Source: a virus. Taken from it: a stretch of 28,415 bases of DNA. The position numbers and the translations under genes were made by a program. Under the pieces are notes generated by a model, which was not told the origin of the DNA, did no database searches, and was given only the letters and a program-made list of their open reading frames with translations. The DNA is taken from the IMG/VR virus record IMGVR_UViG_3300032291_003201, positions 1-28,415 of that record, one strand, 5' to 3'. Position 1 is the first letter of the stretch. Each line of letters starts with the position of its first letter. This document shows positions 14,519 through 22,749 of the stretch, piece by piece.

Positions 14519-15202
14519 TTACATCATATTGTTTTCATCTTCATTTCCTTCATAGTCGTTGAATGATGTTCTAACTTCTTCGGGTGAATAATCCTCAACC
14601 TCGTCGGTTGTTAATACATATTCATTTTTTCCAGATTGTCTCATCTCTTCTTGTTTGTCAACAAAAAAGTCAGATAGTTTCTGTTTAAATGGTCCGGAAT
14701 CTAAACTTCTTAGTTCAAGTTTTTCTTCTGGTGTTTTTGGTCTAAATTGGTCAAATTTAGTTTCAAGGCTATTAATCTTTTGTACTAATTGATCCATTTC
14801 ACCCAATTTTGATTCTAAATTTGTTAATTGTGTGAATAAATTATTAAAATATTCTTCTTGTTTATCTGACATTGTTTTTTGTGTATCAACAAGGTCTGTA
14901 ATATCCAATTCTTCTTCACCACCTTCACCACCTTCTTCGGCATCAATTTCTTCAACGTCAGCATCGGTCTCAACATCAACTGGAGCTCCAGGTTCTGCTA
15001 CTGGTGCTGGCGGGGCTCCTCCTGGTGGTGGTGGTACATCTCCTCCCGGTGCCGGTGGCGCTTCTCCTCCTGGAGGTGGTGGTACATCTCCACCTGGTAA
15101 TGGTAAGTCTCCTCCCGGTGGGGGTGGTACTTGTTCCATAATATAGTTATTGATATTTCTATATCTCTCTATTTCTTCTAATATTTTTTTGTCTAGACTC
15201 AT
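14519..15202 (-). CDS. Pro/Gly-repeat coiled-coil protein
   Basis: 227 residues of unrecognised family with a clear modular build. Residues 1-23 form a helical N-terminus (MSLDKKILEEIERYRNINNY, then I-M-E). Residues 25-67 are tandem PPPPGG-type units of 7-8 residues. Residues 76-100 are very acidic (EEGGEGGEEELD). Residues about 110-155 are a predicted coiled coil (FNNLFTQLTNLESKLGEMDQ). The C-terminal third is charged and soluble, ending in an acidic tail. The I-x-E at residue 23 resembles a prohead-protease site, as in the leader genes, but the preceding sequence is not the same leader. The gene starts one base after the stop of the 74-residue gene and is the last of the tail/baseplate run. 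A structural, scaffold or linker role would fit; none is shown. Confidence 0.85.
   Translation of the reverse strand: MSLDKKILEEIERYRNINNYIMEQVPPPPGGDLPLPGGDVPPPPGGEAPPAPGGDVPPPPGGAPPAPVAEPGAPVDVETDADVEEIDAEEGGEGGEEELDITDLVDTQKTMSDKQEEYFNNLFTQLTNLESKLGEMDQLVQKINSLETKFDQFRPKTPEEKLELRSLDSGPFKQKLSDFFVDKQEEMRQSGKNEYVLTTDEVEDYSPEEVRTSFNDYEGNEDENNMM
15002..15130 (-). repeat. Degenerate tandem repeat coding PPPPGG(D/E) units
   Basis: About six units of 21-24 bases code for VPPPPGGD, LPLPGGD, VPPPPGGE, APPAPGGD, VPPPPGG and APPAP. It is the only strongly GC-rich patch seen in the window, so copy number probably varies between relatives. Confidence 0.88.
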
Positions 15203-15203
15203 A

Positions 15204-15428
15204 TTAACCGTTTAATAATGTTTTTATACCAGATTTTGTTTCAACCTGAATTTTTTTAAATTGTTTCATTGTATTATCAACTCTTTCAATTAGACCGTCT
15301 TTCATTCTAACTGTATAACAATCACCAGTATCTAAATCGCATACTTCTTTAAATCCATTACCAGCATCTTTTTCTGACATTCTTGTGTTCTTACCTAAGT
15401 AATTATCCAATATTAGTTTTGTGTTCAT
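15204..15428 (-). CDS. Small unknown protein
   Basis: 74 residues, no recognised family. The sequence looks like a small beta-rich domain: VCDLDTGDCYTVRMKDGLIE (residues 29-48) has two Cys seven residues apart framing a DxDxGD-like turn, followed by a basic C-terminus (KQFKKIQVETKSGIKTLLNG). It sits between the hub-like giant gene (32-base gap upstream) and the Pro/Gly-repeat gene (one-base gap), in a run of structural genes. A 12-base TATTTATAAATA palindrome ends 10 bases before the start, the same spacing as at 28005, and supports the ATG chosen. The function cannot be inferred. Confidence 0.72.
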   Translation of the reverse strand: MNTKLILDNYLGKNTRMSEKDAGNGFKEVCDLDTGDCYTVRMKDGLIERVDNTMKQFKKIQVETKSGIKTLLNG

Positions 15429-15438
15429 ATTTTTTATT

Positions 15439-15450
15439 TATTTATAAATA
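15439..15450 (-). promoter_or_regulatory. TATTTATAAATA palindrome, possible T4-type late promoter
   Basis: The perfect 12-base palindrome contains the T4 late-promoter octamer TATAAATA in the sense direction and ends 10 bases before the ATG at 15428. The same arrangement occurs before the gene at 28005. A start point so close to the ATG would give an almost leaderless mRNA. Confidence 0.4.
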
Positions 15451-15460
15451 TCATCTTTTA

Positions 15461-18400
15461 TTAAAAAGAAAATGTTAATGGAAAAAATTTATAATAATCT
15501 TGCCTTGTTGAATCAGGGGTACCATCAGATTTTATTGGTGTTGATGAGATTTCAAATTCAGCATAATATGTTCCTTTATAATCTTGTGATGGTTGACCTG
15601 TGGTACATCCAAATTGATCGAGTATTTCTTGTAACTCCATTGTAAATGTATCAGCATTTATAATATAATCAGATACATCAACATCCCCACCTGTGTTCAC
15701 ACATGGTGCGTTTGAATTTCCTAATAAAATCATCCTAGCTAAAAATATTTTTCTTTTGTCTGCAGCCGGATTTAATTTAATTGTATATGATTCTAAAAGA
15801 GGAGGACTACTAATTGTGTATTTTGGTTGGACCAAAAATATTGAGGGATTAGGTTCTTGTGCTGGTATTGGTACTGGTGCTGGTTGTTGTGCTGAAAATA
15901 TAAAACTTAACGCGTTAGCAATTCTTGTTTTATACTCAGACTGTACCGATTCTGTTAATAAATCCCACGTACCTGCCTTTTCAACTGGGTAGTTATTATT
16001 TATAAATTTTGCAATTTCAACAATAAAATTTTCTTTTGTTGTAATTGGGATTGTGGTATCACTTACATTAACAACTAAATTTGGTATGTTTGATGCTATT
16101 ACTTTAGCAACGTATTTACCATATAACATACCAATCTGATCATTATAATCTGAAAAAACAGCAAAAGGTATTTCAACATTATTAACATTAATACAGTTAT
16201 AACTTTTATTTACAAATAGGTTTGTTGGGTAATCATTCGTTAAAGAAACTGAAGCATAATTATGATTAAACCCTTTTAATGATTCACCATCTTTAGATAA
16301 AACATACATAATACTAAACAATGTAGATATAACACCAAGTTTTTGGTTATATGAATTTCCTAGTGGAGCATTAGAGTTAACAAAATTTGTAAGGTTTGTT
16401 GCGGCAGTTGTTAAAGCTATTGTTGTTTGTGTTGGTGTTCCGGCTGTAAAAGTAGAAAATGTTGATTTTAAAGCTGAAGCACATTTTGATGTTTCTGCTG
16501 GTTTTTTATCGGCCATTTCTTTAACTTGATTTATAGATTCTGATGTTTGTTCTATTGTATTATTAACATCTTTTGTTTTTGCTTCCTTACCCTCTTCTTT
16601 AACTCTTTCTTTAATTGTATTTAAAATATTTGTACTTAAAGATTGTAATAAATTATCAATTGATGGAATACTATAAAATGGTTGTCTTTGGCCTTCAAAC
16701 GAAGTGTCAAAACCATTTTCACTTATTCTGTGTTGTACACTAGTGATCATATAAGGACCACTAAACATCGGTATATGTCTTAAATTAAAATACATTGTTG
16801 GTTGTATTAGTGCGTTACCCAACATATCAATTGAGCATTTGTAACTTCTATTTCTATAGATGTTGTATAATGAAACACTTTGTGAAGCACTTGTTCTATT
16901 TCTAGACTGGTTTGCCATTTGATTTAACATCTCTAAAGATTCGGCTGTTGCTTCACCGGCTGTTTGACCAATATCTAATTGTTTAAATATTTGTTGATTT
17001 TGTGGACCAAAATCTACATTAAACCCAACAACTTTATTTGATTTATCCCAATTTGTTTTCCCATCTTGATTTTCAAGTAATGGATTGTCACTTGCTCTTC
17101 TTAAATCAAAAGCATCATCTCTAAATCTATAATCAGCATTTTCATTCATAGCTAAATGTTGACTATCAACGTGGGCGTACATCGCTAAAATTTTCGCACC
17201 AGTTTCTCTATAATCAACTGTTGTGTGTGTTCCAAATAATGTTTTAGCAAACTCCAAAGTTCCTTCCGGTCTTGGGTTTGGGTTCTTAGAAACATCTTGT
17301 ACGTTATAAAAATTTGCATAAGCTGGTAATATCCAATATGTGAATCTATTATCACTAAAAATTGTATTTATTAAACCTAACATATTATTAGCAGGACTTG
17401 CACTAACAATTAAATTTCTTAGTTTGAATATATCGACTAAAACTTTTTGTCCTACATCTCTACTGGCTCTATCAACTAATAAAACATCCTCAAACAATGT
17501 CTTACTTCTTAAATCAGCACCAGAAATCCATTTGTCATTTATACTTTTAAATGCGTCCCACATTTCATATCTTGAAATGTCACCAAGGTACTCTTGGAAT
17601 TTAACGCCGGACGATGTTGGTTTTATTGATATGTTTCCAAGTTTAGCCCTTACTGATGTTAATGTGTTATCTAGTATTAAATTTAAATAAGTTTCACCCT
17701 TTCTTATATATTCATTCATTAATCCGTAAAACTTATTTTGGGTCATTGTTGGGTCTTTTAATTTTTGGGTTGCATACAATTTAATCATAGGAGCATAGAA
17801 CTTAACATTATTTTCTGTAAATTCCATATCCATATCAATAAAGAAATCGGTAATATATGACCCATTGTCAGTATATTCTAACTCTGGTATTTCTGAAAAT
17901 CCAACATAAGTTTCAAGTGTTTCCCAAGTTTTTGGACTTTGAGTCTTAGATTGTGCTAAAGTTGTTGTTCCTCCTTGTGTTGGTAATAAATTTGGTGAGT
18001 TTTGAAAATATCCTGACCATTCATAAGGGTCCTGGATAAAGTCAGTTGAGAATGTATAAAACATTTTCTTATTAAAGTTTGATGGGTTACCATATTTAAA
18101 TACAATTTTGTAATCCATAAAAGTTTCAATAACTTTTTGGAAATTGTTTTTTTGGTTTTCAGTTATTTGATTTATAACTGCCATACCGGTTAAACCTTCT
18201 GGATTTTGTGTTTTAAATAACGTTCTTAAAAGTCCTTGGAAATTTTCATACCCTTCTTCTGTTTTAATGTCTTCACTTCTTGGTAATAAATTACTTTCAA
18301 AATCATAAACAGACTTACTAAACAATAAAAATTGTTCTTCAAATTTATCTAATACTTCCGGAGAAAATGTTGTAAATAATTCACTTATTTTAGAGTATTT

Positions 18401-21400
18401 TGTTGGGTCACCAAAAATACCAAAGTTTTGTTGTTCGTCTTGGTTAATAAAGATTTCTCTAACATACTCATCAGGATTTGGTTTTACAACTCTTGAATTA
18501 TCAAAATATCCGTATTGTGGCGCTTTCCAAAATAGTCTAGTTGCCCCATTGTGTACTGCCGGATTACCACTTATTTCAGTCTTAATATTACCATTACTAT
18601 TAAAACATTCTTGTGTTGTTTGATTAACTGGTGAACCAAATGATGGTAATACAAATAAAGATTTTTTATCTTGTGTTAAAGTATAACAACTCCAAGGTAA
18701 CAATGTTAATGATCTGTTGTTATTACTATTATCAAAACCATTTGTTTTATTAATAACAGAACTATTTGTTAAAACCATTCTAAAAGAATCGTTTAACGCA
18801 TTTTGTATGTTTGAGTTCTGGAAACCAGGGATTGGTTTATTTGTTACAACAAATGATTGTGGTTGATTTGGTGGTCCTATTGTAACACCTTGTACTGGGT
18901 TTATAATATAGGTACCGGTGCTTCCTGTCGTACCAGTTATTTGTTGTACAATTGTTGTTCCTGGCGATAATGAAGCACCAGATAAAATTAAACCAGGTTC
19001 TAATGCCGCATAATTTAATGAAACTACTTCAAGTGTATTTCCTGTAACATAAAATGTTCCTTCAATTTTAGATGTTTGAGAAAATAAATTTGTACCAATA
19101 AAAAATAAATGAAAATCGTCTAAAAGTTTTGGATAAAATCCGGTATTAATTATTGTTTTATCATTTGACCCAAAAGTATTTGTTGCATCAAGAACAATGT
19201 TATAGTTTGTACCTTCTATTTGTAAATTATATTGTGTTGTAGAGGCAGAAAACGCCGGATCATAATTTAATAAGTAATCCGTATTTTCCCATATACCATC
19301 TAATATGTCTTTACCTTCTAATTTAAAATTTTTATACCTATGCCAGATTGATCCATATCTCAAAGCCCAAGCGTATGGTACTTCGTGAATTGCACCAAAT
19401 TTTTTAAGTGATGGTAAAATATATCCATTTGTATTTATGCTACCATCAGTATTGTATGTTTTATATTTATCCCTTAATGTTGCTAATGGTAAACTATTTA
19501 AAAATAAATAAGCTGCTGCCTTATATGGTGATTTCTCAATTAAACTATATTTAAATTCAAATAAACCTTTTTGTATTGCGTTTGCAAAATATGGTGTGTT
19601 GAATATTGATGTTGTTTGTTCGGCGACTAATTTATTATCGTAATTTCCATAAACAAGGTTACCTTCTGTTGTATATTGGTCTTTTATTTTTCTTTGTTTA
19701 TAAAAAGTTTCTAAATTTTGTAAATCTAATGTTTGACTAAACACACTACTTTTATAGTTAAAGTTTGTAACTGGTGATACAGAGCTTTTATTTTTAACAA
19801 CTTTATTTGCTTTATTATATTCTAGAGTGTCAGTCGTTTTAAAAACGTCACTAACTGACTGAACAGCTTTACCATTTGCTAAATATTTTTTACACCAATC
19901 TAAATCTGTTAGTGGGTATAAGTCTGTAAAATCAAAATCATCACTAACCGCGTCAACACCAAAATAATTAACTGTTGGTGTTTCATTTTGTAATCCAACA
20001 CCTGGTAATGATTTATTATCTAATAATATATCGTCTTTATAAAATAAAAATGATGTGTCTGTATCATTTTTTAAATAAGGTGTATTAAAAATACCTCTAA
20101 TAAAATTTTGCCAACTTTGTCCCTCACCTCCATTTGAAATGTGTTTTAAAAATGATCCATATATTGCTGAATTAATATTATATTGTTTTAATTTTTGACT
20201 AATGAATGGATTGTCGTCACTTAATGCTTGTAACATATTTGTTGTTTCAGATTCTGAAACATATGATTGTATATTAAATTGTTTAACACTATCTCTATTA
20301 AATTTTGAATAGAAGGAATTGACGTACATTCTTTCCCAAATTTCATAGAAAAATTTTACTTCCTCTGTATTTTGATAAACATCATTTTCAATCGTAAACT
20401 CAACAGCGTTAAAACTAAACCTATTTGGTTTTTCCAAATTATTACCGGTTGCACCAACATCAAATCCTGGTGGTGTTGTTTGTGTATAACCTCGTAAAAA
20501 TTCTTCAACAAATTCAACTTCTGGCCAAATTTCTGGGAAATATGCTTTTAACTGAACAGCAATATCATCATCACCCGGATATTTTAAAACATACTTTTCT
20601 TTACCATCTTCAAAACTTTCTTTAATTACTTGTGGCCAAGGATATACCGGTGAATCTAATTCACCATTTTTAAAATCAACGCTTGGTGCTGTACTATTAG
20701 TATTAAAGACTGCTTGTCTTCTATCTTTATCGTCTCTTAAATCCCAAGCTTTTGTGTGTACATCATCCATTAACCTTAAAAAAGCTTCACCTTGGGCGAA
20801 AAATACCGCTAATACATTTCTAATAGTTGGTTGGAACCCAAGACCGTTGTTTGGGTTTGTAAATTCGTCTTGAATCTCTTTTGTTAATTTTTCTTCTATT
20901 TCTTTTTTCTTAGTTAAATACTTTTCATTTATTTTCTTTATAGCATCATCAAATGATTTTGGTCCCTCAAAAAATAATAATCCTTCGTATTGACCAACAC
21001 TTGAGTAATCTATAATTTCAGTATTTAAATCATTTCGATATTTAATATATTCCTCACTAGTTGCAGTACCGGAAAATGAAGACCCAATCCTTTTTGTATA
21101 TGTTTCAGAAATGTTTATGTCTGAAATATTTGTTTTTTGAAAAAAAATACTCGTCTTTATAGGTATCGAAATTTCCTTACCTACAGCGCTATTGCCTATT
21201 AATTTATTATTATATTGTTGTACAAGACCTTCTAATTCTGTTATAGCTTTTGCTTTGTCTTGTGCGTTTTTAAATTCTGGTTTAAATCGATATAATCTTG
21301 TTTTGTCTTTATCATTTTTAATAAAGATATTTTCAAAGTCTAACCATCTTCTAGCCCAAGAATTATCGCCACCATAGTTATATATATAACCTTGATATTC

Positions 21401-22435
21401 CACCAAAACTTCAGAATACTCTTCTAATTTATTTAGGATATCTAAATTTTTCTTTTTAAATTTTTCTTCAATTGCGGTAATTAGTTTATCTAATTTATCT
21501 TTTAATTGGAGGATTGTAATCTCTGGGAATGTTTCATCAATAAGTCCTTTTGCTTTATATTCTGAATAAAGTTCTTTCATTTTTTGTAAACCTCTACTAC
21601 TTACTTGGGTTTCTTTAGGTGAACTACCCCCTGAAGAACTTGTTGTAGTTGTTGATTGTTTTGAAATTGAGACTTGGTACATTGATGGTACAGCATAAAC
21701 TGCCGGCCATTTTACTTCAGACATAATTGTATATTTGTAAGTATAGAACTGACAATTTATTCTAAAATTATGTGAAGAAGGATCAAAAGAACTACTAAAC
21801 TGATGTAACATTAGTGGTAGTCTAATTGCTTTACCTAAATAACCTTTTATTGTTAAATAAAAAACTGGGTATGGTAACTGAAAGAATGCTGCGTATGGTG
21901 AATTATTACCAGCTTCAAATAACGCTCTACCTTTAATATCTTCAAAAGTAATGTTTATTACCGGTAAAAAACTTAAACCATAATCAATATTAATTTGTGT
22001 GATACCTAGTAATCCATTATCCACAGCACCTTCTTGACCATTAGAGTATAATGATTGATTTATATAATAATCATCAGATAAATTTGGGTTTTGTGTAATT
22101 GTTATTTTTGGTTGATTAACACCCTGTCCTTCTAATGTTCCTTTACCTGTTAATTCGTCAGACCAATTAGTATCTAAATACTTTTTAAATCCAGGATTTA
22201 AAAAATTAATTTTACCAACAGATATTGTTTTAACAGCTTCATTTTGTGGTACACCAACAGCAAGTTTTGTTCTTGGTAATACAGAACACTCAAGATTAGC
22301 ATAAAAAACCAAATCTTCATGTCGTATTAGACGGTCTTTAACTTTTCCGTCTTGATCAATTACTTTATTTGGGTCAATTACGGAAATATTTTGATAGTCG
22401 AATTCTACTAATATGTTTTCTGAATTATCTTCCAT
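15461..22435 (-). CDS. Giant baseplate hub-like structural protein
   Basis: 2324 residues in one uninterrupted frame. The N-terminal 260 residues are beta-rich and contain YPVFYLTIKGYLGKAIRLP. Residues about 280-480 and parts of the middle have charged helices. Near residues 1700-1920 is a hub-type region like gp27/phage late control D: SVSLYNIYRNRSYKCSIDML, then an aromatic MYFNLRHIPMFSGPYMITSV segment followed by QHRISENGFDTSFEGQR, the classic end of a hub beta-barrel. The C-terminal 400 residues include a helical linker (TIKERVKEEGKEAKTK), a Pro-rich hinge (PAPVPIPAQEPNP) and a beta domain. Ordinary gp27-type hubs have about 400 residues, so this is greatly enlarged. The gene overlaps gp53 by 11 bases. 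A tape-measure role is unlikely, since long heptads and membrane segments are missing. The hub reading is motif-based and moderate; a structural role is nearly certain. Confidence 0.8.
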   Translation of the reverse strand: MEDNSENILVEFDYQNISVIDPNKVIDQDGKVKDRLIRHEDLVFYANLECSVLPRTKLAVGVPQNEAVKTISVGKINFLNPGFKKYLDTNWSDELTGKGTLEGQGVNQPKITITQNPNLSDDYYINQSLYSNGQEGAVDNGLLGITQINIDYGLSFLPVINITFEDIKGRALFEAGNNSPYAAFFQLPYPVFYLTIKGYLGKAIRLPLMLHQFSSSFDPSSHNFRINCQFYTYKYTIMSEVKWPAVYAVPSMYQVSISKQSTTTTSSSGGSSPKETQVSSRGLQKMKELYSEYKAKGLIDETFPEITILQLKDKLDKLITAIEEKFKKKNLDILNKLEEYSEVLVEYQGYIYNYGGDNSWARRWLDFENIFIKNDKDKTRLYRFKPEFKNAQDKAKAITELEGLVQQYNNKLIGNSAVGKEISIPIKTSIFFQKTNISDINISETYTKRIGSSFSGTATSEEYIKYRNDLNTEIIDYSSVGQYEGLLFFEGPKSFDDAIKKINEKYLTKKKEIEEKLTKEIQDEFTNPNNGLGFQPTIRNVLAVFFAQGEAFLRLMDDVHTKAWDLRDDKDRRQAVFNTNSTAPSVDFKNGELDSPVYPWPQVIKESFEDGKEKYVLKYPGDDDIAVQLKAYFPEIWPEVEFVEEFLRGYTQTTPPGFDVGATGNNLEKPNRFSFNAVEFTIENDVYQNTEEVKFFYEIWERMYVNSFYSKFNRDSVKQFNIQSYVSESETTNMLQALSDDNPFISQKLKQYNINSAIYGSFLKHISNGGEGQSWQNFIRGIFNTPYLKNDTDTSFLFYKDDILLDNKSLPGVGLQNETPTVNYFGVDAVSDDFDFTDLYPLTDLDWCKKYLANGKAVQSVSDVFKTTDTLEYNKANKVVKNKSSVSPVTNFNYKSSVFSQTLDLQNLETFYKQRKIKDQYTTEGNLVYGNYDNKLVAEQTTSIFNTPYFANAIQKGLFEFKYSLIEKSPYKAAAYLFLNSLPLATLRDKYKTYNTDGSINTNGYILPSLKKFGAIHEVPYAWALRYGSIWHRYKNFKLEGKDILDGIWENTDYLLNYDPAFSASTTQYNLQIEGTNYNIVLDATNTFGSNDKTIINTGFYPKLLDDFHLFFIGTNLFSQTSKIEGTFYVTGNTLEVVSLNYAALEPGLILSGASLSPGTTIVQQITGTTGSTGTYIINPVQGVTIGPPNQPQSFVVTNKPIPGFQNSNIQNALNDSFRMVLTNSSVINKTNGFDNSNNNRSLTLLPWSCYTLTQDKKSLFVLPSFGSPVNQTTQECFNSNGNIKTEISGNPAVHNGATRLFWKAPQYGYFDNSRVVKPNPDEYVREIFINQDEQQNFGIFGDPTKYSKISELFTTFSPEVLDKFEEQFLLFSKSVYDFESNLLPRSEDIKTEEGYENFQGLLRTLFKTQNPEGLTGMAVINQITENQKNNFQKVIETFMDYKIVFKYGNPSNFNKKMFYTFSTDFIQDPYEWSGYFQNSPNLLPTQGGTTTLAQSKTQSPKTWETLETYVGFSEIPELEYTDNGSYITDFFIDMDMEFTENNVKFYAPMIKLYATQKLKDPTMTQNKFYGLMNEYIRKGETYLNLILDNTLTSVRAKLGNISIKPTSSGVKFQEYLGDISRYEMWDAFKSINDKWISGADLRSKTLFEDVLLVDRASRDVGQKVLVDIFKLRNLIVSASPANNMLGLINTIFSDNRFTYWILPAYANFYNVQDVSKNPNPRPEGTLEFAKTLFGTHTTVDYRETGAKILAMYAHVDSQHLAMNENADYRFRDDAFDLRRASDNPLLENQDGKTNWDKSNKVVGFNVDFGPQNQQIFKQLDIGQTAGEATAESLEMLNQMANQSRNRTSASQSVSLYNIYRNRSYKCSIDMLGNALIQPTMYFNLRHIPMFSGPYMITSVQHRISENGFDTSFEGQRQPFYSIPSIDNLLQSLSTNILNTIKERVKEEGKEAKTKDVNNTIEQTSESINQVKEMADKKPAETSKCASALKSTFSTFTAGTPTQTTIALTTAATNLTNFVNSNAPLGNSYNQKLGVISTLFSIMYVLSKDGESLKGFNHNYASVSLTNDYPTNLFVNKSYNCINVNNVEIPFAVFSDYNDQIGMLYGKYVAKVIASNIPNLVVNVSDTTIPITTKENFIVEIAKFINNNYPVEKAGTWDLLTESVQSEYKTRIANALSFIFSAQQPAPVPIPAQEPNPSIFLVQPKYTISSPPLLESYTIKLNPAADKRKIFLARMILLGNSNAPCVNTGGDVDVSDYIINADTFTMELQEILDQFGCTTGQPSQDYKGTYYAEFEISSTPIKSDGTPDSTRQDYYKFFPLTFSF

Positions 22436-22748
22436 AATATAGGAAATGGTTATCTAAAGCGCTTTTATACTCTTGAACAGAAGTTAGTAACGGATATGGA
22501 ATTGTCAATACCGCACCATCCGGTATGTTAGTTTCTAGTCCTGTATATCTAGGATTTGCTTGTAGAATTAACCAACCAAATAAAGGAGAATCATAAAATT
22601 GTTGTGAAACTTTATCTAATCTTGATTGACCAAATTTATAAATGTATTTTTTATCCGAAGGTTTAGACGGTAAGTTTACGTATGGTACAACCGTTTGTTG
22701 TCCATTTTGTAAAAACATAGAATATCTATTATAATATTGTGTTGCCAT
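22425..22748 (-). CDS. gp53: Baseplate wedge protein, gp53/LysM-like
   Basis: 107 residues. The core YKFGQSRLDKVSQQFYDSPL (residues 37-56), then FGWLILQANPRYTGLE and IPDGAVLTIPYPLL, is the LysM-like fold found in gp53-type wedge and P2 gpX-type tail proteins: a YxxxxGxxLDxIs start, FYxxPLFGWLILxANP and a Pro-containing final strand. T4 gp53 is 196 residues; this is a minimal form with only the LysM-like part. It bridges the wedge and the tube/hub in T4. The gene starts one base after the stop of the 1751-residue gene and its end overlaps the hub-like gene by 11 bases, so the three are translated together. Confidence 0.82.
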   Translation of the reverse strand: MATQYYNRYSMFLQNGQQTVVPYVNLPSKPSDKKYIYKFGQSRLDKVSQQFYDSPLFGWLILQANPRYTGLETNIPDGAVLTIPYPLLTSVQEYKSALDNHFLYYGR

Positions 22749-22749
22749 T

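Noticed and set aside
15002-15130. CRISPR-like array
   Set aside because: The repeats are degenerate, contiguous, without spacers and in frame with a protein.
14832-15146. Gly/Pro/Ser-rich frame on the plus strand
   Set aside because: It is the antisense reading of the PPPPGG repeat, whose simple codons leave other frames open.
15461-22435. Tape-measure protein as identity of the 2324-residue gene
   Set aside because: Long heptad repeats and hydrophobic segments are missing, much of the protein is beta-rich, and a hub-like barrel end is present.
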